Below are positions 1-8,147 of a stretch of 64,000 nt of DNA, piece by piece (the first letter of the stretch is position 1; each line of letters opens with the position of its first letter). This DNA comes from RBG-13-51-18 sp963739395 (GTDB lineage: Bacteria; Chloroflexota; Dehalococcoidia; Dehalococcoidales; RBG-16-60-22): NCBI GenBank assembly GCA_963739395.1, contig CAVUAE010000001.1, positions 806,001 to 870,000 of the forward strand, read 5' to 3'. The translations under genes and the position numbers were made by a program. Under the pieces are notes generated by a model that was given only the letters and a program-made list of their open reading frames with translations, searched no databases and was not told the origin of the DNA.

Positions 1-34
1 TGAGGAGAAAAGAAATCAAATACTTGTAGAACTT

Positions 35-1120
35 TCATTTACCAAGGTATCCCAGGACAATTTTCACCACGCCGGAGGAGACGTTTTTCACCAGATATTC
101 GGCTGGCGGTTCCCATTCCGGTTTCTTCGTTAGCACAATCTTCAGCGCTTTCATAATTATATCCGGCGATACGCCTGTTAATATATTACTCCCACATTCT
201 AGTGTCTCCGGTCTTTCGGTCACGTCCCTGATGGTGATATTGGGGATGTGGAGAATACAGCATTCTTCCTGTACCGTGCCGCTATCAGTGATAACACAGC
301 GCGCCTGCTTCTCGAGTGAGATAAAGTCAAAAAAACCGAAGGGCTCAAGAAGACGAATGGCTTTGTTATTTACCTTCAGCCCGAACTGCTTCATCTTGCT
401 TTTAGTCCGCGGGTGCAGGCTGCAAATAATAGGCTGGTTGTATTTTTTATTAATGGTATCCAGAGCCTTCAACAGGTTCTCTAGTCTCTTTTTATCATCG
501 ACGTTTTCTGCCCGATGCGCGGTTACTAAAAAGTATTCTTGCGATTTCAACATCAACGTCTTAAGCGCTCGGCTGCTATTTATCTGCTTAGCGTAATGGA
601 TGATGACCTCATTTATAGGATTACCGATAACATGAATCACTTCGCCCGATATACCTTCGGCAAGGAGGTTTTCCTTGCTTTTATGGGTATAAGGGAGGAG
701 AACGGTACTGGAATGGTCGATGATTTTGCGGTTCACTTCTTCCGGCACACGGTCGTCATAACAGCGGTTGCCGGCTTCCAAATGAAAGACCGGTATGCCC
801 ATACGCTTAAAGACGATACTGGATAGACCGCTATTAGTGTCGCCGAGGATTAAAGCCCGGTCAGGCTTTTCCTTTAAAATAAGCTTTTCTATACCGACTA
901 ATATCTTGCCGATTTGCTCGGCAAAGGAGTTAGCCTTTATTCCAAGGTGGTAGTCCGGCTCGCGAACTTTTAGGTCACGAAAAAAGACCTCATTCAGCTT
1001 TGCTTCAAAGTTTTGGCCGGTATGCACCAGAACATGGTTACAGTGCTTATCCAGCTTGGCGATTATCAGACTTAACCGGATAATTTCAGGTCGGGTACCC
1101 AGTACCGTCATTAATTTCAT
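35..1120 (-). CDS. UDP-N-acetylglucosamine 2-epimerase family (WecB/CapG/WbjD-like)
   Basis: 361 residues, the usual length for non-hydrolysing UDP-GlcNAc 2-epimerases. Visible motifs are the N-terminal GTRPEIIR, HTGQNF, GDTNS, the HLEAGNR loop followed by PEEVNR, VTAHRAEN, and the C-terminal SGTVQEE that binds UDP. The family inverts C2 of UDP-HexNAc. It is the last gene seen of a four-gene minus-strand operon, two bases after the dehydratase gene. With the two upstream enzymes it would perform the final C2 epimerisation that gives UDP-N-acetyl-L-fucosamine or -L-quinovosamine. Plain WecB (UDP-ManNAc formation) is the alternative, but the neighbours favour the 6-deoxy-L-sugar route. Confidence 0.9.
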   Translation of the reverse strand: MKLMTVLGTRPEIIRLSLIIAKLDKHCNHVLVHTGQNFEAKLNEVFFRDLKVREPDYHLGIKANSFAEQIGKILVGIEKLILKEKPDRALILGDTNSGLSSIVFKRMGIPVFHLEAGNRCYDDRVPEEVNRKIIDHSSTVLLPYTHKSKENLLAEGISGEVIHVIGNPINEVIIHYAKQINSSRALKTLMLKSQEYFLVTAHRAENVDDKKRLENLLKALDTINKKYNQPIICSLHPRTKSKMKQFGLKVNNKAIRLLEPFGFFDFISLEKQARCVITDSGTVQEECCILHIPNITIRDVTERPETLECGSNILTGVSPDIIMKALKIVLTKKPEWEPPAEYLVKNVSSGVVKIVLGYLGK

Positions 1121-1122
1121 GT

Positions 1123-2154
1123 TTAATCCTTGAAGTCCAGATAGCCGCCGTTCTTGAGGAATTTTTGCATCTCACTCTGGGACATACAATATTCAGCTGA
1201 AGTAAATTCTCGGTGTAGCACTGGCTTCTTAGCTACTTTTCTTCGCAGATTTGGTAAAACCGGACAGATTATAAAGTATTCGCCTTTCTTTATGGTTCGC
1301 GGTATTTCTTCTTCGGAAATCATCAGTTCATGTATTTTTTCACCCGGTCTGATGCCGATGAATTTTATCGCGATATTTCGCTTGCCTATCATCGCCTTAG
1401 CCAGGTCGATGATTTTGACCGCAGGTAAGTCCGGCACGTAAGTATCGCCTGGTTCGGCGTAACGAATAGCCACCATAACCGTATCGATAGCTTTTTCCAG
1501 AGTGAGGATAAACCGCGTCATTTCTTTCGTAGTAATGGTAACAGGGCCGCCTTTCTTTATCTGTTCCTGGAAGAGCGGGACAATTGAGCCTCTGGAGGCA
1601 GCGACGTTGCCATAACGAACGCAAATAAACCTCGTCTTAGGGCAGAGGCGATTAGCCTCGATTATCAGTCTTTCCTGTAGCGCCTTGCACATGCCATAGG
1701 TATTGACCGGCTTACATGCTTTATCGGTAGAAATCGCCAGTACTGTAGACACGCTATTACTGGTTTCTATGATGGCACGGATAATATTTTGCGTGCCCAA
1801 AATGTTGGTCTTTATCGACTCATAAGGGAAGTATTCACCCATCGGAACCTGCTTTAAAGCGGCAGCGTGGATGATGATATCCGCCTTCTTGATTGCCCTA
1901 ACCACTGATTCATAATCCCGCACGTCGCCGATTTGAAAATCTAACACTTCATCCGGATGGTAAAAGACATCATCGGTGGTCACTCTTATGTTCTTCCACT
2001 CGAGTTCCATGTTGTACTGTTTATCTTCATCCCTGGAAAAAACGACAAGCTGTTTCGGTTTCCCCAGCTTGCCTCGCATAATCTGGTAGACTAATGCTTT
2101 TCCTAAGGAACCAGTACCCCCGGTAATTAGCACTCTTTTATCTTGAAAAATCAT
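1123..2154 (-). CDS. UDP-GlcNAc 4,6-dehydratase/5-epimerase (CapE/FnlA/WbjB-like SDR)
   Basis: 343-residue extended short-chain dehydrogenase. The Rossmann motif TGGTGSLG starts near residue 11, and STDKA and the catalytic YGMCK (YxxxK) lie near residues 145-160. This is the arrangement of inverting 4,6-dehydratases such as CapE, FnlA and FlaA1. The family removes water across C4/C6 of UDP-GlcNAc and inverts C5, the first step to UDP-L-FucNAc or UDP-L-QuiNAc. It lies one base after the reductase gene and two bases before the 2-epimerase gene, so translation is probably coupled. A PseB-type role in pseudaminic acid synthesis is possible but lacks PseC/PseH neighbours. Confidence 0.88.
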   Translation of the reverse strand: MIFQDKRVLITGGTGSLGKALVYQIMRGKLGKPKQLVVFSRDEDKQYNMELEWKNIRVTTDDVFYHPDEVLDFQIGDVRDYESVVRAIKKADIIIHAAALKQVPMGEYFPYESIKTNILGTQNIIRAIIETSNSVSTVLAISTDKACKPVNTYGMCKALQERLIIEANRLCPKTRFICVRYGNVAASRGSIVPLFQEQIKKGGPVTITTKEMTRFILTLEKAIDTVMVAIRYAEPGDTYVPDLPAVKIIDLAKAMIGKRNIAIKFIGIRPGEKIHELMISEEEIPRTIKKGEYFIICPVLPNLRRKVAKKPVLHREFTSAEYCMSQSEMQKFLKNGGYLDFKD

Positions 2155-2155
2155 G

Positions 2156-3034
2156 TTACCTCCACTTTGAGTACGGTTTTACATCTATATCTAGTTCTAC
2201 AATCATTTGCTTCCACCGCAGGGGAGTGAAGCCAGTTTCTTTCTGGAATAACGCACCATTCAAACTCCGGTCAACGTGTTCATCGGGATATTCTTTAATT
2301 TCAATATTAAGCCCAAAAGCATTATTTATCAAGGTAAGGAGATTGAATTTGCTGATTGGCTCGGATGCAATATGATATATACCATTTAAATTTTGGTTCT
2401 TCTTAATGATATCAGCGATAATCTTGGATAAGTGAACGGTAGGAAAGCCGCTGAAAATAGCATTGGTATAGCCTTGAACTTTACCTCTCCGGTTGGCAAG
2501 AAACCATTCCAGCAAGCCGTTTGCCCCTGCCAACTCACGCCCGATAATCGAGGTGCGGATAGTTAATGCGCCTTTCCCCTTTACCTCCCCGAGATATTTG
2601 GTCTTGCCGTAAACATCTTCAGCGTCCGATGGGTCGTCCTCGCGATAGTTGCCTTTTTTACCGGAAAAAACACAGTCGGTACTTATGTGAATCAGTCGTA
2701 TCCCTTTATTCTGGCAAATCTGGTAAAGTTGGTGGGGCAGTTTTGCGTTTAAATATGTCGTAGTGGCAACACCGACTTTTTCTACCAGCGGCTTGATAAC
2801 CCCGATGCAATTAATGACCACATCCGGCTTGGTCTTGGTAATAGCTTGTTCTAACAGGTCAAGTTTCATAGCGTCAACACGAGGCACTATTCGTGACGAC
2901 TGCAAGAAACCGTATTTGCTGATATCTTTAAACTCACCCCGGATAGTGCCGTGAACCTCAAACATCGGGCTAAGAACCTGATACAGCTTATGTCCCAGCA
3001 TGCCGTTAGCACCTAAAATCAATACTCTGGTCAA
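2156..3034 (-). CDS. RmlD-like sugar 4-ketoreductase (WbvR-like)
   Basis: 292-residue SDR with N-terminal LGANGMLGHKL, the STDCVFSG segment and a YGKTK catalytic motif, all typical of RmlD (dTDP-4-dehydrorhamnose reductase). In the three-enzyme path from UDP-GlcNAc, the second enzyme reduces the 4-keto sugar. CapF/WbjC reductases are longer (about 370 residues) with a C-terminal cupin. This protein lacks that part and so looks more like WbvR, the reductase described for UDP-L-QuiNAc. The product is therefore inferred to be more likely L-QuiNAc than L-FucNAc. Tight spacing to both neighbours supports one operon. Confidence 0.82.
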   Translation of the reverse strand: MTRVLILGANGMLGHKLYQVLSPMFEVHGTIRGEFKDISKYGFLQSSRIVPRVDAMKLDLLEQAITKTKPDVVINCIGVIKPLVEKVGVATTTYLNAKLPHQLYQICQNKGIRLIHISTDCVFSGKKGNYREDDPSDAEDVYGKTKYLGEVKGKGALTIRTSIIGRELAGANGLLEWFLANRRGKVQGYTNAIFSGFPTVHLSKIIADIIKKNQNLNGIYHIASEPISKFNLLTLINNAFGLNIEIKEYPDEHVDRSLNGALFQKETGFTPLRWKQMIVELDIDVKPYSKWR

Positions 3035-3045
3035 GGTTCTCTCCT

Positions 3046-4278
3046 TTAATTGCGATTAACGATTTTTGAATGATTATTCACGATTTCCTGCAGCGCCGCT
3101 TCGAGTTGCTGCCCTATCTTTTGCTGGTCGTGCACCTTTCGGATGTAATCAATGCCAGCTTGTTCCAGTTGCTGCCGTTGTTTATCCGATGCCAGCAGGT
3201 CAGCCACCTTAGCCGCCATATCGGCTGCCGTAGCGGCATAAACTATTCCTTTTGAATCGTCGGGGATGAGGGACTTTATGCCGAGCAGCGGCGTGACGAC
3301 GGCTGCCTTGCCGCAGGCGATATATTGAATGATTTTACCGGGGAAGATGTCTCTGGTCTCTTTGGTATCGAGGAAGGGATTAATACATAGTGCAGCCAGG
3401 TTAATATATTGAGGCATTGTCTGGTAAGGCTGGAAGCCGGTAATAGTAACATATTTTTTTAACCCAAGTTCACTGATAATTTGCTCCAGTTTTTTACGCT
3501 GGGGTCCGTCGCCAACTATCAATAGCTTTGTTTCAGGTACCTTCTTTATTACATGTGGGAATTCGCGGATAAAGCCGTCCAGTCCGCTGAATTCAAAGAG
3601 TGTCCCGATGAAAACAATAACCTTATCCTTTTGGCTATATCCCCATTTCTGCCGCACTTCGGAAGAATCGATTAATGGATGAAACAGGCTGGTATCGATG
3701 GGCATGGGTAATAATTTCACTCTCGATTTTGACGCCCCCAGACTTATAACGTATCTTTCATGATTTGGCGTAATCGCTAAAATTTCATCCGCGTTTTTAT
3801 ACACTCGTTTCTCTATACACCTGGTAGCGGGGCGGAGGATGGGATAACGTACCAAACGATACAGCATATCAATCGACCGGAACACGACTGGAACTCCAAA
3901 CTTACGTGCGAGACTAATAACCTGAAGTCCGTTAGTCGGGACGGAATAGAGCATGATAACATCGATTTTCTTTTCTTTTAAAGTCTTCTTAATCTCGAAG
4001 TAATGAGTGAAGCCAGCGGATAAACGGCTAATGCCAGGAATCTTGATAAAGCCAGGCTGACGCAATGTTACTGAAGACCCCTTTACTGCCCGTGAGACGC
4101 CTGTGAACTCTTTTGTTTTAAGACTACCTAAATCAAAGAATCCGGTTTTTTTCCAGGTATCTGCATAGTCGATAGCGTAGACTTTATGACCGCGTGTAGA
4201 GAGAATTTCAGCAAGATTATGTATCTCAAACACGACTTTCTGCAGCCAATCGACCTCATGGATAAAAAGAATGTTCAT
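3046..4278 (-). CDS. Glycosyltransferase family 4
   Basis: 410 residues with a GT-B fold layout. The N-terminal acceptor domain has FIHEVDWLQK and a glycine-poor DUF3492/GT4-like start. The C-terminal donor domain has VFIGTLFEFSGLDGF, LLIVGDGPQRKKL and INLAALCINPF. GT4 enzymes are retaining transferases that use nucleotide sugars at the cytoplasmic membrane face. It is first in the operon and 11 bases from the reductase gene, which fits transfer of the deoxyaminosugar made by the next three genes to a surface polysaccharide. The donor and acceptor cannot be told from the sequence. Confidence 0.85.
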   Translation of the reverse strand: MNILFIHEVDWLQKVVFEIHNLAEILSTRGHKVYAIDYADTWKKTGFFDLGSLKTKEFTGVSRAVKGSSVTLRQPGFIKIPGISRLSAGFTHYFEIKKTLKEKKIDVIMLYSVPTNGLQVISLARKFGVPVVFRSIDMLYRLVRYPILRPATRCIEKRVYKNADEILAITPNHERYVISLGASKSRVKLLPMPIDTSLFHPLIDSSEVRQKWGYSQKDKVIVFIGTLFEFSGLDGFIREFPHVIKKVPETKLLIVGDGPQRKKLEQIISELGLKKYVTITGFQPYQTMPQYINLAALCINPFLDTKETRDIFPGKIIQYIACGKAAVVTPLLGIKSLIPDDSKGIVYAATAADMAAKVADLLASDKQRQQLEQAGIDYIRKVHDQQKIGQQLEAALQEIVNNHSKIVNRN

Positions 4279-4367
4279 ATATCATTCTAAACGTGAAATT
4301 GTTACTTAATTATACCCTAAAGGTAATACAAAAAGAAGCTATACAACAGTGAGGATTTGGTATTATG

Positions 4368-5402
4368 TCAAATGATTAGCATGGCATCACCGAAGCTATA
4401 GAAACGGTATTTTTGTACGATGGCTTCGCGATAAGCTTTATCGATTAGCTGTTTGCCGGCAAAGGCGGTAACTAACATGAGTAAGGTTGACCTGGGCAGG
4501 TGAAAGTTCGTCACCAAGGCGTCCACCATACGAAACTTGTGACCCGGCAGAATGAAAAGACTCACCCAATCATGAAATGGCTGGATATCCTCCGTTTTAC
4601 TGATAAGCACCGCCTGTTCGATAAGCCTGACCGAGGTTGTGCCGACACAGATAATGCGGCGTCCTTCTTTTTTCGCCACGGATAGCTCGACAGCAACTTC
4701 CGCCGAAATGATGCCGTACTCACGATAAATGGTATGTTGACGAGGGTCTTCCTCGGTGACAGGTCGGAAAGTATCCAAGCCGATATGCAACGTGGTGAAA
4801 AGGCAGCGTACTCCCTTACTCTCGATTGTAGCGAGTAAACTCGGTATGAAGTGTAGACCAGCCGTAGGCGCGGCAGCGCTGCCTAATTCGCGAGCGTAGA
4901 CAGTCTGATACCTATCAGGGTCAATAAGTGGCTCATGAATGTAGGGAGGTAAAGGCATTTCACCGGCGCCCAGCAATCTCTCTTCGCTATTAAAATGGAT
5001 AGTCCTGATGCCTTCAGGTCCGCCTTTAATAATCTGGGCGAAAATAGGCTCTCTTTCCTTATCCGTAGTAGTAATTTCTATCTTTTCCCCCACGTTAAGT
5101 CGGCGGGCTGGTTTAACCAAGGTTTCCCAGACGCCAGGCTCTAACCGGCGGAGGAGGAGAATTTCTACCGCTCCCCCACTCCCCACCCTTTGTCCTTTAA
5201 GTCGGGCGGGAATTACGCGGCTATCATTAAAAACCATGACGTCGCCGGGCTGAAGGTAATCAACGATATTATAGAAAATTCGGTGCTCGATAGAGACGTC
5301 CCGACGGTTCAGCACCAGCAAACGTGAATGGTCGCGCGGTTCAATGGGGGTCTGGGCGATAAATTCCTGTGGCAAGTTATAATCAAAATCGCTCGTCTTC
5401 AT
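4368..5402 (-). CDS. queA: S-adenosylmethionine:tRNA ribosyltransferase-isomerase QueA
   Basis: 344 residues, full length for QueA. It starts with the canonical MKTSDFDYNLPQEFIAQ and contains PARLKG, PLPPYIH, AAPTAGLHF, GTTSVR and the C-terminal TNFHLPRSTLLMLV. The enzyme transfers the ribosyl part of SAM to 7-aminomethyl-7-deazaguanine at tRNA position 34, giving epoxyqueuosine. The gene stands alone on the minus strand between the glycan operon and a divergent cupin gene. The AAGGA run touches the ATG, too close for a normal ribosome-binding site, and a promoter sits directly upstream (see the separate entry). Confidence 0.97.
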   Translation of the reverse strand: MKTSDFDYNLPQEFIAQTPIEPRDHSRLLVLNRRDVSIEHRIFYNIVDYLQPGDVMVFNDSRVIPARLKGQRVGSGGAVEILLLRRLEPGVWETLVKPARRLNVGEKIEITTTDKEREPIFAQIIKGGPEGIRTIHFNSEERLLGAGEMPLPPYIHEPLIDPDRYQTVYARELGSAAAPTAGLHFIPSLLATIESKGVRCLFTTLHIGLDTFRPVTEEDPRQHTIYREYGIISAEVAVELSVAKKEGRRIICVGTTSVRLIEQAVLISKTEDIQPFHDWVSLFILPGHKFRMVDALVTNFHLPRSTLLMLVTAFAGKQLIDKAYREAIVQKYRFYSFGDAMLII

Positions 5403-5439
5403 TCCTTTTCACTATACCGAATGGCTGTAAGAAAGGCAA
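5402..5439 (-). promoter_or_regulatory. queA promoter, nearly leaderless
   Basis: On the minus strand TTGCCT (complement of 5434-5439), a 17-base spacer and TATAGT (complement of 5411-5416) form a sigma-70-type promoter. The -10 box ends only 8 bases before the queA ATG, so the transcript should start at or within two bases of the start codon. This is inferred from spacing only. Confidence 0.55.
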
Positions 5440-5451
5440 CGATAAATTAAG

Positions 5452-5498
5452 TTTTCACTTTCAAAAGAGATATGCTACAATTGGCTAAACTAAAGGAG
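5452..5498 (+). promoter_or_regulatory. Promoter and strong RBS of the cupin-like gene
   Basis: TTTTCA (5452-5457), an 18-base spacer and TACAAT (5476-5481) form a plausible promoter. It is followed by AAAGGAGG about four bases before the ATG at 5504. It overlaps none of the divergent queA promoter boxes. Confidence 0.4.
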
Positions 5499-5503
5499 GC
5501 ATC

Positions 5504-6397
5504 ATGCCAAAAACAGCGACGAAGTATGACAATTTAGTGAAAACTATACCGATGAAGGAATACGATGAAGGCGGTTTCCGGCAGGGAATGGAACTGGATA
5601 AAAAATGGCTGGGTTTTGATGTCCATATCAAATACGGGGTTTACCGCATGGCGGGTAATATAGGTAAAGCGCCCTACCTACCACATGTGCACGATTTCGA
5701 CCAGGTGCTGCTTTTCGCGGGGTCGGACATGAACGACATCGGCGACCTGAACGCGGAGGTAGAGTTCTGTCTGGGCGATGAGTTAGAAACACACATGATT
5801 ACTACGACAACTGCCGTCGCGATTCCTAAAGGCATGCCGCATTTTCCGGCGACGATTAACATCATGAACCGCCCGTTTTTTTATTACGAAATTTCTTTAA
5901 CAGAGAAATACAGTGAAAAACCGACGCTAATCAACAAAAAGCCCGGTCCTATCGCTGGATTCCGCTCGGCGACGCGTAAATACATTATGCCTGTGGCTTT
6001 CATGCGTAAAGGCGCCTGGCATTACGGTCCGACAAACCGCGATGACGGAGGCGGTCACATTTCCTTCATCCGCACGAAAGAGGCGGCGGGGTTCGACTTT
6101 GTCATGCTGTACGAAAGTATGAAGCGGGGACCCTACCGCATAGGGCCCGACCCCGATAAACCCCACACTCACCCCACCACCCAGATTATGTGCCTGCTGG
6201 GGACGGATACGGATGATTTAAGCAATCTGGGGGCGGAGTTTGAAATATGCCTGGGCAAAGAACAGGAAAAACATAGGTTCAATAAAAGCACGGCAGTGCT
6301 AACGCCCCCCTTTATCCCCCATTGGCCCGGCGGGATAATCAAACTGGAAAAACCGATGATATTTGCGGACATTCATCCGTTTGGGAATGAGAGGTAG
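5504..6397 (+). CDS. Tandem-duplicated cupin-like protein of unknown function
   Basis: 297 residues and no recognised named family. Two halves clearly repeat. Residues about 65-125 (HVHDFDQVLLFAGSDMND, then EVEFCLGDE, then AIPKGMPHFP) match residues about 220-282 (HTHPTTQIMCLLGTDTDD, then EFEICLGKE, then LTPPFIPHWP). Each half has two or three His in cupin-like places and a proline-rich PxxxPHxP turn, so a bicupin barrel with possible metal sites is the best inference. There is no signal peptide. It has a strong RBS. A short gene broken by TGA follows 12 bases later. Substrate and role are unknown. Confidence 0.6.
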   Translation: MPKTATKYDNLVKTIPMKEYDEGGFRQGMELDKKWLGFDVHIKYGVYRMAGNIGKAPYLPHVHDFDQVLLFAGSDMNDIGDLNAEVEFCLGDELETHMITTTTAVAIPKGMPHFPATINIMNRPFFYYEISLTEKYSEKPTLINKKPGPIAGFRSATRKYIMPVAFMRKGAWHYGPTNRDDGGGHISFIRTKEAAGFDFVMLYESMKRGPYRIGPDPDKPHTHPTTQIMCLLGTDTDDLSNLGAEFEICLGKEQEKHRFNKSTAVLTPPFIPHWPGGIIKLEKPMIFADIHPFGNER

Positions 6398-6409
6398 GGG
6401 AGGACAAAA

Positions 6410-6742
6410 ATGACTACCGACACAATATATTCCGATGGATTGATAACCATTACCCAGGACGCGGTAGTGTTCCACAATTATTATCTCCCGGGAGTCAGCA
6501 AAACAGTACCTATAAGTAATATTGAAAAGATAGTCATCAAAGAACCAACCGTTGTAAATGGGCAGTGGCGGTTATGGGGTAGTGGTAGGTTTGATATATG
6601 GTTTCCTTTGGATATCAAATGACCGAGCCGCGACCATATATTTCATGCCAAATTGAAAAACGCCGATTTCCAAATTGGATTTACGGTCAAGGATTCAGCA
6701 AGGGTTGAAGAAATTTTCATGCAAATGCGTCTCATCGCATAA
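6410..6742 (+). pseudogene. Small PH-like (DUF6232-like) gene interrupted by in-frame TGA
   Basis: The open frame from ATG 6410 runs 70 codons to TGA at 6620-6622. The same frame then continues without another stop for 39 codons to TAA at 6740-6742. The continuation (PSRDHIFHAKLKN, then DFQIGFTVKDSARVEEIF) reads like normal protein and completes the domain suggested by the first part. The simplest reading is a nonsense mutation in a gene of about 110 codons. Readthrough or a base-call error are alternatives. The family guess is weak. The gene probably shares the transcript of the cupin gene. Confidence 0.6.
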
Positions 6743-6794
6743 ACGGAATATTAAAAGCATAGCCAAGGCGGTTAAGAAATAGAAGAGGATAAAA

Positions 6795-7160
6795 ATGGAA
6801 CTTGTAGGAGTATGTCTGATTACCAACGATGTCCCCGCTTTAAGGGATTTTTATAAAAAGGTTCTTGAAGTTGAATCAGAGGGTGATGATGTTTATACAG
6901 TTTTAAAAACGAAAGGCATAGTGCTATCTATCTTTTCCAGACAAGCCATGAAAAATCTTACAACGCAGTTTCCTATTAAGGAAGCGGGGCATAACAACTT
7001 CGTTATAGCGTTTAGAGTAAGTGACCTTAATACTGAATATGAAAGAATCAAAAAACTAAATCCTGATTCTTTAAAACCTCCATTCGCTGACCCGGTGGGT
7101 AATATATCCTTCACTTTTACCGACCCCGATGGCAATATTATTGATGTTGTTCCATCTTGA
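6795..7160 (+). CDS. VOC (glyoxalase/bleomycin-resistance-like) family protein
   Basis: 121 residues with the vicinal-oxygen-chelate layout. The first beta-alpha-beta unit is ELVGVCLITNDVPALRDFYKKVL, and the second ends in FTFTDPDGNIIDVVPS, the usual C-terminal metal-site strand. The family binds or transforms small molecules, often with a divalent metal. The N-terminal metal His is replaced here (VGVCLI), so a binding rather than catalytic role is possible. An intrinsic terminator follows directly. Confidence 0.78.
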   Translation: MELVGVCLITNDVPALRDFYKKVLEVESEGDDVYTVLKTKGIVLSIFSRQAMKNLTTQFPIKEAGHNNFVIAFRVSDLNTEYERIKKLNPDSLKPPFADPVGNISFTFTDPDGNIIDVVPS

Positions 7161-7182
7161 AAGAATTGAATATTAAAGATAT

Positions 7183-7211
7183 GCCGGGAAACAAAAATCC
7201 CCGGCTTTTTT
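7183..7211 (+). terminator. Intrinsic terminator after the VOC gene
   Basis: GCCGGG (7183-7188) pairs with CCCGGC (7200-7205) across an A-rich loop and is followed by a T run. It lies 22 bases after the VOC stop codon. Confidence 0.8.
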
Positions 7212-7227
7212 ATGGGTCGGGGATTTA

Positions 7228-7252
7228 GTTTATCCTGAGCTTGTCGAAGGAT
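7228..7252. repeat. Dispersed CCTGAGC..GTCGAAGGA intergenic repeat
   Basis: ATCCTGAGCTTGTCGAAGGA is one copy of a short motif seen again at 47571 (CCTGAGCGTAGCGAAGGA) and inside the pterin synthase gene near 40961. It is between convergent genes and has no coding role here. Confidence 0.6.
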
Positions 7253-7265
7253 TACTTAAATTATA

Positions 7266-8147
7266 TTAAAGTCCCGCTGCTGCCATGATTTCCGGCACTT
7301 TCTTTTCCCAATTTATCGCCATGATATGCACGCCCTGGCACATGGGTTTCATCTGCCTAATAAGGTTAGCGGCTATCTCAACCCCAACCTTATCGCGGTC
7401 TTCTTTAGAGGCATCAGCCATTCTCTGAATAAGGTCATCCGGTACGCGGATACCAGCAACATTGTTATTCATATATCTGGCTGCGCCCGCGGTTCTTAAT
7501 GGGATAACGCCCACCATGACAGGCACTTTAAATTTCTCGACACGCTTCATGAACTTCTCGAAAGATTTTGGGTCGTAGACAGCCTGCGTCTGGAAGAATT
7601 TAGCACCGGCAACGATTTTCTTCTGCATCTTGAAAATTTGCAGCTCTTCCGATGCCTCGGTGTTGGACTCCACCTTTACCACCGCGCCGGGGAAGAAAGT
7701 TGGCTTACCTTTAAGCTCATTGCCGGCAAGGTCGAAGCCTTCGTTAAGTCGAATGATTGTTTGTAAAAGCGTCACCGAATCCAGGTCGAAGACACCCTTA
7801 GCCTGGGGGTTGTCGCCCTTCATGGGGAGGTCGCCGGTCAAAGCCAGGACGTTTTTTATGCCCATCGCCCAAGCTCCAAGGAGGTCGGACTGCAAAGCGA
7901 TGCGGTTGCGGTCGCGGCAGGTCATCTGGAAAACAGGTTCCAGACCACCCTGCACCAGCAGTATCGCGGTGGCCAGCCCGCTCATACGCATCAGAGAGCC
8001 TTGCTGGTCGGTCACGTTAGCCGCATCAACTTTATCTTTAAATAACGCGATATTTTCTTTAAGCTCATGAGTATCCGTGCCTTTAAGGGGACCGCACTCG
8101 CAGGATACGGTAAATTGACCTGATTCCAGTTTAGATTGAAAGCTCAT
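7266..8147 (-). CDS. metF: 5,10-methylenetetrahydrofolate reductase, MetF subunit
   Basis: 293-residue FAD-binding TIM-barrel protein of the MetF family (SCECGPLKGTD at the start, LALTGDLP, FFQTQAVYD, PVMVGVIPL). It reduces methylene-THF to methyl-THF, the last step of the Wood-Ljungdahl methyl branch. Its ATG shares one A with the TAA stop of metV (TAATG), and the SD AAGGAGGTG lies inside metV, so the two are translationally coupled. That pairing marks the acetogen-type MetVF enzyme, where MetV carries Fe-S or zinc centres and passes electrons to MetF. It is the last gene of an operon that starts with hydrogenase genes. Confidence 0.93.
   Translation of the reverse strand: MSFQSKLESGQFTVSCECGPLKGTDTHELKENIALFKDKVDAANVTDQQGSLMRMSGLATAILLVQGGLEPVFQMTCRDRNRIALQSDLLGAWAMGIKNVLALTGDLPMKGDNPQAKGVFDLDSVTLLQTIIRLNEGFDLAGNELKGKPTFFPGAVVKVESNTEASEELQIFKMQKKIVAGAKFFQTQAVYDPKSFEKFMKRVEKFKVPVMVGVIPLRTAGAARYMNNNVAGIRVPDDLIQRMADASKEDRDKVGVEIAANLIRQMKPMCQGVHIMAINWEKKVPEIMAAAGL

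Noticed and set aside
6620..6622. Selenocysteine codon
   Set aside because: The position is not a redox motif, no SECIS-like hairpin was seen after the TGA, and the family has no known selenoproteins. A nonsense mutation is simpler.
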